Source: Lacinutrix sp. Hel_I_90 (lineage in GTDB: Bacteria > Bacteroidota > Bacteroidia > Flavobacteriales > Flavobacteriaceae). From it: a DNA stretch of 64,000 nucleotides. The notes under the pieces were generated by a model, which did no database searches, was not told where the DNA came from, and saw only the letters and a list, made by a program, of their open reading frames with translations. Position 1 is the first letter of the stretch; each line of letters opens with the position of its first letter. Where the stretch lies: assembly GCF_000934685.1 (NCBI RefSeq), contig NZ_JYNQ01000001.1:3447501-3511500 (forward strand), given 5' to 3'. This document shows, piece by piece, positions 50,958 through 59,185 of this stretch. Position numbers and translations under genes: made by a program.

Positions 50958-51104
50958 TTAAAACCATTTAAATACAAAACCTGAAATCACTACTGCAGCA
51001 ACTAAAAGAATTAGTGCTACAATAACAAAGGTGGAGACACTTTTAGTGGTTTTGTCTTTCTGTAAAATATAGTCGTTTGTTTTTTCGTCTTCGTCTTTTA
51101 TCAT
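50958..51104 (-). CDS. 48-residue single-helix membrane protein
   Basis: An ATG at 51104 opens a 48-residue frame: acidic-basic start (MIKDEDEKTNDYILQKDKTTK), one strong membrane helix (TFVIVALILLVAAVVISGF) and a final VFKWF, the usual layout of small inner-membrane proteins. It lies 12 bases downstream of the aldehyde dehydrogenase stop and before a terminator, so it is probably in the same transcript. No family recognised. Confidence 0.6.
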   Translation of the reverse strand: MIKDEDEKTNDYILQKDKTTKSVSTFVIVALILLVAAVVISGFVFKWF

Positions 51105-51116
51105 AATGTATTGGTT

Positions 51117-52481
51117 TTATTTATTAATATATACTGTTTTTATATTTACAAACTCATGAATCCCTTCCTGAGACAGTTCTCTGCCGTAGCCTGATGCTTT
51201 GGTTCCACCAAAAGGTAATCTGGGATCAGATTTTACTAACTCATTAATAAAGAATGCGCCATCAGGAATATCTATAATCCGTTTTTTAGCTGCCTTGATG
51301 TCTTTTGTAAAAAGCATGGTTCCCAATCCGAATCTACTGTTTGCTGCTAATGCGAAGGCATGGTCACTGTTTTTTGCTTTTATAATTGGTGCAACAGGCC
51401 CAAAAGTTTCTTCGGTAAAAACGGCCATATCTTCAGTAATATCTGTTAAGATGGTAGGCGAAAAATAGGCCTCTTTTCTTTTGTTTCCTAAGAGTACTTT
51501 AGCGCCTTTTTTAATAGATGCATCTACCTGTTTCTGTAAGTCTTCTGCTAAATCTGGTCTTGCTAATGTTGAAGTTGTCGTGTCTTCCTCTAAAGGATTG
51601 TCAAAGTGCAACGCTTCAACTTTAGATTTAAATCGTTTTAAAAAAGAATCATAGATGCCTTCGGTTACAATAAAACGTTTTGCTGCGATACAACTTTGTC
51701 CTGTATTTTGAAAGCGTGCATTGACGATGGTGTCCATATGCTTTTTTAAATCTGCATCATCTAGAATAATACAAGCATTGTTTCCACCTAACTCTAAAAC
51801 AGATTTTTTTAAAACTTTACTGGCAGAAGACGCAATACTAATACCTGCTTTCTCGCTACCAGTTAAGGAGACTGCTTTTACGATATCATTTGAAATCACT
51901 TCTTCTATACTATTATGATCGGCTATAAGTGTTTGAAAACAACCAATAGGATAACCCGCCTGTTCAAATGCGTCTTGAATGGCTAAAGCGCACCCCGTAA
52001 CATTTGAGGCATGTTTTAGTAATCCTGTATTTCCTGCTGTTAATGTGGGTATAGCAAAACGAAACACTTGCCAAAAAGGGTAATTCCAAGGCATGATGGC
52101 TAAGATTGGACCTAAAGGATCATAGCTTATAAACGTTTCGTGAGCTTCAGTTTCTATGAGTTGATCTGATAAAAAGCGCTCAGCATTTGTTTCGTAAAAA
52201 TCACACAGTTTGATGCATTTTTTTATTTCAGCACGACTTTGTGTAATGGGTTTTCCCATTTCCTCTGTCATGAGCTTACTGTATTTTTCAATATTCTCAT
52301 TTAAAACATCTCCCAGATTTCTTAGTAATTTTGTTCGTTTTTTAACACTAACCTGTTTCCAATCATTGAAAGTTGTTTCAGAGACCTCTAATATAGAATT
52401 TATCTTTTCTTTAGAATGAATCAAATATTTTTCTAATAGAGCACCATTGTATGGATTTTTTGTTGTTATGGAATTATTCAT
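51117..52481 (-). CDS. NAD(P)-dependent succinate-semialdehyde-type aldehyde dehydrogenase
   Basis: 454 residues from the start at 52481 (MNNSITTKNPYNGALLEKY); an in-frame Met 16 codons upstream would add a tail absent from the family. Visible parts: ILAIMPWNYPFWQVFRFA (cofactor region), SLTGSEKAG (Rossmann), VLELGGNNACIILDDAD (general-base Glu), FQNTGQSCIAAKRFIV (nucleophile Cys), EETFGPVAPI and PFGGTKASGYGRELS near the end. It oxidises an aldehyde to acid with NAD(P)+. The nearest group is succinate-semialdehyde dehydrogenase (GabD/Sad), based on length and NPYNG start, but no GABA genes are nearby, so the substrate is uncertain. Confidence 0.88.
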   Translation of the reverse strand: MNNSITTKNPYNGALLEKYLIHSKEKINSILEVSETTFNDWKQVSVKKRTKLLRNLGDVLNENIEKYSKLMTEEMGKPITQSRAEIKKCIKLCDFYETNAERFLSDQLIETEAHETFISYDPLGPILAIMPWNYPFWQVFRFAIPTLTAGNTGLLKHASNVTGCALAIQDAFEQAGYPIGCFQTLIADHNSIEEVISNDIVKAVSLTGSEKAGISIASSASKVLKKSVLELGGNNACIILDDADLKKHMDTIVNARFQNTGQSCIAAKRFIVTEGIYDSFLKRFKSKVEALHFDNPLEEDTTTSTLARPDLAEDLQKQVDASIKKGAKVLLGNKRKEAYFSPTILTDITEDMAVFTEETFGPVAPIIKAKNSDHAFALAANSRFGLGTMLFTKDIKAAKKRIIDIPDGAFFINELVKSDPRLPFGGTKASGYGRELSQEGIHEFVNIKTVYINK

Positions 52482-52593
52482 AATATTTGCAATATGCTGA
52501 TAAATTTCTATAATTTTTCTTAAATTCAATACATATGTTATTGAATTAACAAAGATTTAATAATTCCTTTAAGCGTTTTCTTGAGACAAATCT

Positions 52594-52601
52594 TATCTTT
52601 G
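52594..52601 (+). promoter_or_regulatory. TAnnTTTG-type -7 box (TATCTTTG)
   Basis: It lies 61 bases before the YtxH-type gene and matches the Bacteroidota consensus; a TTG occurs 10 bases above, too near for a standard -33. It probably drives the three small genes that follow. Confidence 0.5.
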
Positions 52602-52662
52602 TAAGACAAGTATAAGGTAACAAACTTATATAAAATAATGTTTAATATAAAAAAATAAATTT

Positions 52663-53013
52663 ATGAGCAATACCAGCACAACCGCATTAGGATTATTACT
52701 AGGAACAGCAATAGGAGCAACCTTAGGAATTTTATTTGCACCAGATAAAGGTGCCAATACAAGAAAAAAATTAACAGAAGAAGCGATTCATGTAAAAGAT
52801 AGAGTAGCAACAGGAGCTGTCGATTTAAGAGATCAAGTAATGAGTTCAGTTGCCTCTGGAAAAGGAACGCTTGAAAGTCAATTAGAAAGTATAGCTAGTA
52901 ATGCAAGTTATAAAGCAGATGACGTTATTTCTACATTAGAAAAGAAATTGGCAGATTTAAAAGCTAAGAACAAAAAATTTCAGAAATCAGATTTAAGTAA
53001 TACAACAGTATAA
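52663..53013 (+). CDS. YtxH-domain protein
   Basis: 116 residues. A Gly/Ala-rich membrane segment (TALGLLLGTAIGATLGILFAPDKGANTRKKL), the YtxH signature, followed by a soluble amphipathic helical part (VKDRVATGAVDLRDQVMSSVASGKGTLESQLESIASNA). YtxH proteins are small stress-induced membrane-associated proteins in Firmicutes and Bacteroidota, without known biochemical role. First of three tightly packed genes (three bases to the next). Confidence 0.85.
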   Translation: MSNTSTTALGLLLGTAIGATLGILFAPDKGANTRKKLTEEAIHVKDRVATGAVDLRDQVMSSVASGKGTLESQLESIASNASYKADDVISTLEKKLADLKAKNKKFQKSDLSNTTV

Positions 53014-53016
53014 TAT

Positions 53017-53364
53017 ATGTCTGTATTCGATTCTTTGAATGACACATCAAGCCATGCCGTAGATGCCGGTGAGAGGTTGTTGAAAACGTCTTACGAGTAT
53101 TACAAACTTAAAATATTTAAGCAAGTATCTGTTTCCATTAGTATGGTTTTTAAAACTATGTTAATAGGTGGTCTAGCTTTAATTGGCATTACTTTTTTGG
53201 CTGTATCACTGGCTTTTTTTATTGGTACATTATTAAACGATAAGGTTCTTGGCTTTGTTATAGTGGGCGGACTGTTTGTTTTGTTAGCTGTATTGCTATT
53301 CTTCATGCGAGGCGTTATTAATAGGAGAGTCGTAAAGAAATTATCTAAAACTTTTTTTAAATAA
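53017..53364 (+). CDS. Phage-holin-family-like membrane protein (Act_holin type)
   Basis: 115 residues with two strong membrane helices (TMLIGGLALIGITFLAVSLAFFIGTLL and VLGFVIVGGLFVLLAVLLFFMRGVI) after a soluble helix (AVDAGERLLKTSYEYYKLKIFKQ), and a basic tail (NRRVVKKLSKTFFK). It resembles the Act_holin/holin superfamily III proteins found in YtxH operons, which are not lysis proteins. A role in membrane stress is likely. The stop abuts the next ATG. Confidence 0.75.
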   Translation: MSVFDSLNDTSSHAVDAGERLLKTSYEYYKLKIFKQVSVSISMVFKTMLIGGLALIGITFLAVSLAFFIGTLLNDKVLGFVIVGGLFVLLAVLLFFMRGVINRRVVKKLSKTFFK

Positions 53365-53565
53365 ATGAAGCAATATTCTAATTTTGATGAAATAGAGACA
53401 GACTTAAGACGGCTTAATCTTCAGCGGCAAATAGCCTTGGAAGAAATGAGAGGTATTAAAGGGGAATTTCAAGAAAGTTTCCGACTATCGCAATGGATAC
53501 AAACCGGTCTTAAATTTGCTGGTAGATTTGGTGTAATGTTATTAATTAAAAAGTTATTCCGGTAA
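53365..53565 (+). CDS. Small conserved protein of the YtxH operon
   Basis: 66 residues: a helical soluble part (NFDEIETDLRRLNLQRQIALEEMRGIKGEFQESF) and an amphipathic or weak membrane end (WIQTGLKFAGRFGVMLLIKKLFR). It begins right after the holin-like stop, so it is translationally coupled. It may belong to the DUF6327-like group, but I cannot confirm that by eye. Function unknown. Confidence 0.7.
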   Translation: MKQYSNFDEIETDLRRLNLQRQIALEEMRGIKGEFQESFRLSQWIQTGLKFAGRFGVMLLIKKLFR

Positions 53566-53589
53566 GGTCTAAAATCTAAAACAAGAAAA

Positions 53590-53612
53590 AATCAACTTAA
53601 TGTTGGTTTTTT
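53590..53612 (+). terminator. Terminator of the YtxH operon
   Basis: AATCAAC-TTAAT-GTTGGTT (one wobble pair) followed by a long T-run. Confidence 0.65.
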
Positions 53613-54123
53613 TTTGTTTTTTTTGTTAGCTATTTAAGCTAATATCTATTTTAATAGAGCACTACCTTTCTGTTTTTACGATATATCTTCAGTGGTGTAA
53701 AATGTAATACCCCAGTTTTAAATATTAAAATATAAGAAATGGCAGCCATGCTATTATAAGTCTAGTAAATAGGAGGTTTTAAATAGATTGAACTCAGGAA
53801 GCGGAGCTTCCTAGAGTAAATGTAAAACGGACGGAGCTATAACTTGGGCAATTACCATTTTTTGATTTCATTCAGGTCATGTTAATTGTGGGAAGAAAAA
53901 CAACCATAGTGAAAGTACGGTAATTCGCAACTGTTATGTAATAAACTGCAATTGGTGTGTTTCATGTTGATTTAGATAAGCCAAAAGAGTTTGCCAATAA
54001 AATTCGGCAAACATAGAAAATACTACCGTTATTTATTAATACTAATACCATTTGATAAAAACAATAAACAGCCTTAATCATTAATCTATTAAGGCTTTTT
54101 TTAACCCTAAAATATATATAACA
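53613..54123 (+). other. Gene-free region ending in a terminator; candidate noncoding RNA
   Basis: No credible ORF in about 510 bases. It contains hairpins AGGAAGC-GGA-GCTTCCT (53797-53812 region) and GTTTGCC/GGCAAAC (53989-53995 and 54006-54012), and closes with an intrinsic terminator just before the hemerythrin gene. A terminator with no gene before it suggests an untranslated transcript. Confidence 0.4.
54070..54102 (+). terminator. Intrinsic terminator upstream of the hemerythrin gene
   Basis: Perfect 9-base stem AGCCTTAAT (54070-54078) with ATTAAGGCT (54088-54096) and a run of T. Confidence 0.75.
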
Positions 54124-54564
54124 ATGACAATATTTGAAGCACTAAGAGCAGACCACGAGATCCAACGCACATTATTAAATAAATTAATTGCAACCTCTGG
54201 AGATACAACGCATAGAGATCATGTTTTTAAGGCAATTAAACATGAGCTTCAGATACATGAAGATGCTGAAGAGCGATTTTTTTATGTGCCATTAATTGAG
54301 AAAGATTTAACGCAAGATAAAGCTAGGCATGGTATAGCAGAACATCATGAAATAGATGAAATTATAGTCAAATTAGAAGAAACAGCTTATGATTCTTCGG
54401 GCTGGTTAAAGTTTGCAAAACAGTTAAAAGAAAAAGTAGAACATCATTTAAAGGAAGAAGAGCATACCATATTTCAAATGGCAGGTAAAGTTTTAAAAGA
54501 AACGGAAAAAATAGCTTTAGCTAAAAAGTACATAAATTATATAGAAGAGCAGCGTAATTTATAA
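54124..54564 (+). CDS. Hemerythrin-like HHE-domain protein
   Basis: 146 residues, four-helix bundle with the HHE ligand pattern: ADHEIQRTLL, HELQIHEDAEERFFYVPLIE, HGIAEHHEIDEIIVKLEE and EHHLKEEEHTIFQMAG. These His and Glu residues should bind a di-iron centre that reacts with oxygen, NO or peroxide. Seven bases separate it from the topoisomerase gene, so they form an operon. Such pairing with DNA-protection functions is common in stress islands. Confidence 0.88.
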   Translation: MTIFEALRADHEIQRTLLNKLIATSGDTTHRDHVFKAIKHELQIHEDAEERFFYVPLIEKDLTQDKARHGIAEHHEIDEIIVKLEETAYDSSGWLKFAKQLKEKVEHHLKEEEHTIFQMAGKVLKETEKIALAKKYINYIEEQRNL

Positions 54565-54571
54565 GTAGCAA

Positions 54572-55660
54572 ATGAAAGTAAAACTTACTAAGGAAGAAAA
54601 GTTTTTAAGACAACTCTGGTATGAGCCAGAAATTGCTATAGAAGAATTGAACTTAGTTTATGCCAATGAAGCAGTTTTAAAAATAAAAAGGGAGAAGCAA
54701 AAAAATGATTTTTTATACACTTGCGATGGTGCTATTATTAAAGATGAAGTACTAATTAATCGTATCCTCAACTTGGTTATTCCTCCCGCTTGGGAAAATG
54801 TAAATATTTCGCATTTAGAGAACACACATTTACAAGCTACAGGTCGCGATAATAAATACAGAAAGCAATACAAATACCATCCCATATGGAATAAGATTAG
54901 GAATCAAACCAAATTCTATAGAATGCGTTTTTTTGGTAAGTTTTTACCATTAATCAGAGAACAAATAGATTGTGATTTAAACCAAAAGGGTTGGCCTAAA
55001 AATAAAACCTTGGCACTTGTTATTAAATTAATGGAAGAAACTCACATAAGAATTGGCAGTGAACAATATGCTAAACGTAACAAAACCTATGGGTTATCAA
55101 CACTAAGAACCAAACATCTGCACGTTGAAAAAGATAAAATAAAATTTGAGTTTATAGGTAAAAAGGGGAAAAAGTACTCCATTGGAGTTCGTAATAAATC
55201 TTTACGTCATTTAGTAAATAAATGTCAGGAACTACCAGGCTGGGAATTGTTTCAATTTTATGATGAAAAAGGCAATAAGCGTAGTATTGATAGTACAATG
55301 GTAAACGATTATTTATATGCAATATGTAACGAGCATTTTACTGCGAAAGATTTTAGAACATGGGCGGCTTCAGTGGTGTTTTTAGATACCTTATATGATT
55401 TGGATCCAACTGAAGATGTGAAAACGAAGGATAAAAATATTATACATTGCTATGCTGCTTCAGCAAAAGCCTTAGGTAACACTAGAAAGGTCTGTAGGAA
55501 ATTTTATGTGCATCCTGTTATTCCGGAAAGCTATAAAAACGGAACGATTGAAGACGCCTTTCAAATCATAAATAACTCTGAAAAAGAGGGCAGTAACTTT
55601 TCAAGTACAGAGCGCGCTTTGTTGTTTCTCCTAAAGCAATTCAAACCAGATTTTGTTTAA
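54572..55660 (+). CDS. Type IB DNA topoisomerase (poxvirus-like)
   Basis: 362 residues, within the range of bacterial topoisomerase IB. N-terminal domain YEPEIAIEELNLVYANEAV and IPPAWENVNIS, then HLQATGRDNKYRKQYKYHPIWNKIR with the conserved Arg/Lys, HIRIGSEQYAKRNKTYGLSTLRTKH, KAKDFRTWAASVVF-type block (FTAKDFRTWAASVVFLDTL), and the active-site tyrosine in VCRKFYVHPVIPESY near 312. It relaxes supercoils through a 3'-phosphotyrosyl intermediate. Confidence 0.93.
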   Translation: MKVKLTKEEKFLRQLWYEPEIAIEELNLVYANEAVLKIKREKQKNDFLYTCDGAIIKDEVLINRILNLVIPPAWENVNISHLENTHLQATGRDNKYRKQYKYHPIWNKIRNQTKFYRMRFFGKFLPLIREQIDCDLNQKGWPKNKTLALVIKLMEETHIRIGSEQYAKRNKTYGLSTLRTKHLHVEKDKIKFEFIGKKGKKYSIGVRNKSLRHLVNKCQELPGWELFQFYDEKGNKRSIDSTMVNDYLYAICNEHFTAKDFRTWAASVVFLDTLYDLDPTEDVKTKDKNIIHCYAASAKALGNTRKVCRKFYVHPVIPESYKNGTIEDAFQIINNSEKEGSNFSSTERALLFLLKQFKPDFV

Positions 55661-55843
55661 AGATAACCACTGGTAATTTGCTTTATATCTTAAAATCATT
55701 AACACTTTTTAGAGATACAATTGCTTTTGTTTGAGCAAAATAATTTTATGTTTTAAATGTAAATTAGTGTTGTAGATGTTAAACATGTAAGCATCTTAAA
55801 AAAAAAAGTTACAGAATCACAAAACAAACACACACACAAAATT

Positions 55844-56296
55844 ATGAGCACTTACACAGAAGAAGTTGGAAAAAAACTTAACGAATTATTAGAAAGAACA
55901 TACGATGCTGAAAAAGGATATAAGAAAGCAGCAGAGAATGTTGACCACGCCGGACTAAAAAAATATTTTAGTAAGCAGGCGCAACAACGTTATGACTTTG
56001 GTCATGAATTAAAAGAAGAAATAAAATCTTTTGGACAAGAGGTAGATAAAGGCGGAAGTTTAACAGGGTCAGCGCATAGGGCTTGGATGGATATTAAGGC
56101 AATGTTTTCTAATGAAAACGAGGAAAGCATGTTGGAAGAGTCTATAAGAGGCGAAAAAGCAGCTATAGATGATTATGGTGATGTTTTGGAGGACGCAAGT
56201 CTACCAATGTCTACTAAAAATGTATTAGTAAAGCAAAAAGGTAAAATCGAGACAAGTTTGTCTAGAATTAAAAGATTAGAAGATTTAGTCGATTAA
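55844..56296 (+). CDS. PA2169-family four-helix-bundle protein (DUF2383)
   Basis: 150 residues: TYTEEVGKKLNELLERTYDAEKGYKKAAENVDHAGLKKYFSKQAQQRYDFGHELKEEIKSFG, GSLTGSAHRAWMDIKAMF, ESMLEESIRGEKAAIDDYGDVLED. This is the ferritin-like DUF2383 pattern with GS..G..HR.W, typical of stress-induced proteins. It has its own start region and a good terminator after it, so it is a monocistronic gene. Metal binding is possible but the ligand set is incomplete. Confidence 0.85.
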   Translation: MSTYTEEVGKKLNELLERTYDAEKGYKKAAENVDHAGLKKYFSKQAQQRYDFGHELKEEIKSFGQEVDKGGSLTGSAHRAWMDIKAMFSNENEESMLEESIRGEKAAIDDYGDVLEDASLPMSTKNVLVKQKGKIETSLSRIKRLEDLVD

Positions 56297-56335
56297 TTAT
56301 CATTTTCATTGGTTGATTGATAATTAGCGCTAATT

Positions 56336-56366
56336 AAAAAGGATGCCATTTGGCATCCTTTTTTTT
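56336..56366 (+). terminator. Intrinsic terminator
   Basis: GGATGCCA-TT-TGGCATCC with A-run before and T-run after; it can serve the PA2169-type gene and the convergent AraC gene. Confidence 0.85.
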
Positions 56367-56386
56367 ATTATAATTTACATAATGCT

Positions 56387-57421
56387 TTAAGCTAATGCTT
56401 TATTACGAATAAGTTTTCTGTAACGTTTAGGACTGCAATCGTATTTTTTCTTGAAGATCTTACAAAAATAGCTCCTACTGGTTAATCCTATGGTATAAAC
56501 AATTTCAGAGATATTTAAATCGGTTTCATTCAAAAGTTCTTCTGCTTTTTCTATTCGAACATTTCTTATAAAGTCGGCAACAGTAGTATCATGCATTTCT
56601 TTAAAACCTTCTTGCAATTTAGCAGGTGACATACAAATTCTCCCACACAGACTACTAATTGAATGTTGAATTTCTGGACTTTCCATGATGTATTCAGTAA
56701 GTTGTATGATTTTCTGTAATTCAGTTTTATTTAATGTGGTCGTTGTTCGTTCTTGGTGTATTTCTTTATATAGCTCTTCAATATGCAATGCGAGTATTAA
56801 CAGGTGCTGACTTTCAAAACGCATGACTTCTGTAAGCGCATTAGAAATACCAGAGTCTTTAGTGCAACGTAATTGCTCTGCTATTTTTAGGTTATAAGCA
56901 CATTGGTATACATAAGAATTAAAACCATCGAAAGATTTAAACAATTCTTGAAGTTTGATTGTATTGCTAAAGGTGTTGTTATTAAATCGTTCAAAGTACA
57001 ATGCCTTATCGACGCTAATAATATTAATCGCAAATGGCACTTCTTTTTTTATATTTATTTTATTTTCAGAATTATGATCACAGGATAATACACCAGATTT
57101 AAGCTCTTCAATTTTTTGATATTTGTCGTTGTTATTAGATTTAAATTGTGCTATGCCTTCTGCGCAATATATAAAATAAAGTAAATGAGCATCGCGATCT
57201 CCTAATCTAAACGTAAAATCATTAGTAAGGAGAACCTCAATATCTAAAACTGAAATTCCATAATTAAAATTGGCGTACTGAATGATTCCAGAACCAAGAT
57301 TAGTATTGAAAGTCAATTTGAAGAGGCCATAATCTTCTGTTATTTTGCCACCAAGTTCTTCTTGAAACTTAATGAGTTGTAATGGGGGGAGAGTGCACTG
57401 TGTTTTAGAGGGATCATTCAT
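56387..57421 (-). CDS. AraC-family transcriptional regulator
   Basis: 344 residues. The C-terminal ~100 are a classical double helix-turn-helix: SISSLCGRICMSPAKLQEGFKEMHDTTVADFIRNVRIEKAEELL and LNISEIVYTIGLTSRSYFCKIFKKKYDCSPKRYRKL. The N-terminal ~230 residues have no recognised ligand domain; FNYGISVLDIEVLLTNDFTFRLGDRDAHLLYFIYCAEG suggests a cupin-like strand region. It is a single gene between convergent and divergent neighbours; its target is unknown. Confidence 0.87.
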   Translation of the reverse strand: MNDPSKTQCTLPPLQLIKFQEELGGKITEDYGLFKLTFNTNLGSGIIQYANFNYGISVLDIEVLLTNDFTFRLGDRDAHLLYFIYCAEGIAQFKSNNNDKYQKIEELKSGVLSCDHNSENKINIKKEVPFAINIISVDKALYFERFNNNTFSNTIKLQELFKSFDGFNSYVYQCAYNLKIAEQLRCTKDSGISNALTEVMRFESQHLLILALHIEELYKEIHQERTTTTLNKTELQKIIQLTEYIMESPEIQHSISSLCGRICMSPAKLQEGFKEMHDTTVADFIRNVRIEKAEELLNETDLNISEIVYTIGLTSRSYFCKIFKKKYDCSPKRYRKLIRNKALA

Positions 57422-57629
57422 GTTTTTTTTTCTTTGTTAGTAAAAATACATTTAACAGTTTTATAAAGTTAACGGTTTTGGGATTAAGTGTGTCTCTAAT
57501 GATATTAAATTAATAATAATTTTGTTTTTTTGAAAGAAAATTAACATTATAATAGCGAAAGAGTTATTAATAAAAGGGATTTTAATACTATTATTAATTG
57601 ATTTTTACGTAATTGCACTTGTGTAAATT

Positions 57630-58331
57630 ATGTACTATAAACTTTCAAATACGGCTGAAATAGATACGGTAGAAAATGAATTAAAGCGTCATTTTAAATA
57701 CCCGAAAATCTATGAGACTGAGAAGATTATTAACGGTTTTAAGGAAAACACGGTTAGTGTCATTACCTCAGACAACCCACATATTATTGAATATGGAATT
57801 TGGGGCATTCTACCGATGCCTTTTAAGGATGACTGGGAAACGTTTCAGCAGGTGAGTAATACCCTTAATATTAATAGGTCAGACTTAAGAAAAAACAAAT
57901 GGTGTAAGGATGCGTTCTTAAAAAGAAGATGCCTTATCATTATTACAGGTTTTTTTACCTCTTATTTAAAAAATGGGTCAGTATATCCTTATTTGGTGTA
58001 TTCGCCTCTAAAATCTACAATTACATTAGGGGGAATATATAATATTCTTGAAGACGGTTTTATTACATGTTCACCAATTCTCACAAGTGCAAACAGTTTT
58101 ATTCGTACGATTCATAATATAAATTCAAAAATGCCACTCATTATTAATGAAGAGCAGCGTGAAGAATGGCTAGATGATAAAAAATTAAAAAACTTAGACT
58201 ATTTTATTTACTGTTCGCAACAGACAGCTTTAAAAGGGCGTCCGATAGCTAAAGAGTTTTATAAAAATGATATTATTTATGATTCTATTTTAGAACCTGT
58301 GAGTGATCAAGATATACCATTAGTTAGTTAG
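57630..58331 (+). CDS. SRAP-family (YedK/HMCES-like) protein lacking the catalytic cysteine
   Basis: 233 residues. Fold marks of the SOS-response-associated peptidase family are visible: an N-terminal start MYYKLSN, YGIWGILPMPF (family: W G L . P), TLNINRSDLRKN, KRRCLIIITGFFTSY (usually RCL.PA.GFYEW) and IHNINSKMPLIINEE (usually IH.RMP.il). The family's essential Cys2 after Met1 is Tyr here, the Glu of GFYEW is Thr, and the catalytic-site surroundings are altered. So it cannot form the normal thiazolidine crosslink with abasic DNA. It may still bind DNA or do something else. Confidence 0.75.
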   Translation: MYYKLSNTAEIDTVENELKRHFKYPKIYETEKIINGFKENTVSVITSDNPHIIEYGIWGILPMPFKDDWETFQQVSNTLNINRSDLRKNKWCKDAFLKRRCLIIITGFFTSYLKNGSVYPYLVYSPLKSTITLGGIYNILEDGFITCSPILTSANSFIRTIHNINSKMPLIINEEQREEWLDDKKLKNLDYFIYCSQQTALKGRPIAKEFYKNDIIYDSILEPVSDQDIPLVS

Positions 58332-58496
58332 TATTATTGTTCATCTTATCTTTGTAAACTATATATAGGCAAAGTGTTATAGCCTCTCAGTAAATTTTTA
58401 GAAATAAGTTTTGCAGTTATAACTAATTTTATAATCGGCTTTAGGGAAGTATAAATTGGTGTTTTGTTACAAGCTCTAGCTAATTTATGTTATATA

Positions 58497-58907
58497 TTAA
58501 TCAGAGTTCCTGGCATCAAAGGCTTCGCTTTTACCTTTTATAATATTTTCTACCTCTGAAGGTGTGTTAATAAGATAGTAAGTGTTTTGGAAAATCAATA
58601 TAGGAGCTTTTAAGCATTTGGGCTTAGTGTTTAATACTTTTATCCAATCGTTGTCACTTAAAGTCGCAGTATTGTCATATTCAGAATTGAAATCTGGATG
58701 TTTAGTATTGATCAAGTTAGAAATAGGCATTTCAAGTCCTTCGGCTATGGTAGCCCATTGGGTGCCCGTAACTTTCGTTTTAGAAAGGTCTATGGCTTGA
58801 AGATTTTCATCTAAACCGTAGACATAGGAATACGTCTGTTTTCCCAATGAGTTTTCAGAGTTATAAAACAAGGTTGTTTTCCGTTCATCTGTAGCTATAG
58901 TTCCCAT
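58497..58907 (-). CDS. ArsC/Spx-like thioredoxin-fold protein without catalytic cysteine
   Basis: 136 residues from the start at 58907 (MGTIATDERKTTLFYNSENSLGKQTYSYV); the frame above it has no coding look. The pattern YNSENSLGKQ (where ArsC has a Cys-x-x-S/T loop), then VTGTQWATIAEGLEMPISNLINTKHPDFNSEY, NDWIKVLNTKPKCLKAPIL and INTPSEVENII resembles the arsenate-reductase-like (ArsC) family with the late NP..L..PI block. The cysteine in the first loop is missing, so redox catalysis is unlikely. Role unknown. Confidence 0.6.
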   Translation of the reverse strand: MGTIATDERKTTLFYNSENSLGKQTYSYVYGLDENLQAIDLSKTKVTGTQWATIAEGLEMPISNLINTKHPDFNSEYDNTATLSDNDWIKVLNTKPKCLKAPILIFQNTYYLINTPSEVENIIKGKSEAFDARNSD

Positions 58908-59158
58908 AATAATGCGTGTCTTTGATTTATTTAAGTAAAAATAAATAGAAAGAAATATTTTACATAGCACAATCCCTATTATTTATAGCTCATTTCACTT
59001 TTGAGAGTTGTAATTATCCTGACTTTACCCTATGTTAAGAAAACCCCTTATGTTTTAAAACATAAGCTTACTGTCGTCTTGTTGGCTTATAATAAATAAT
59101 CACTATCGTTTAATACTATCTGTTGATAACTTAACTGTAAGTTTTCTGTCAAAAATCC

Positions 59159-59166
59159 TACTTTTG
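59159..59166 (+). promoter_or_regulatory. TAnnTTTG-type -7 box (TACTTTTG) of trxB
   Basis: The box ends 19 bases before the ATG of trxB and fits the Bacteroidota consensus. Confidence 0.5.
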
Positions 59167-59185
59167 CTGTATTAAATAATGAAAC

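Noticed and set aside
53017-53364. Prophage lysis gene (holin)
   Set aside because: No phage genes are nearby; the YtxH operon context fits a stress-related membrane protein.
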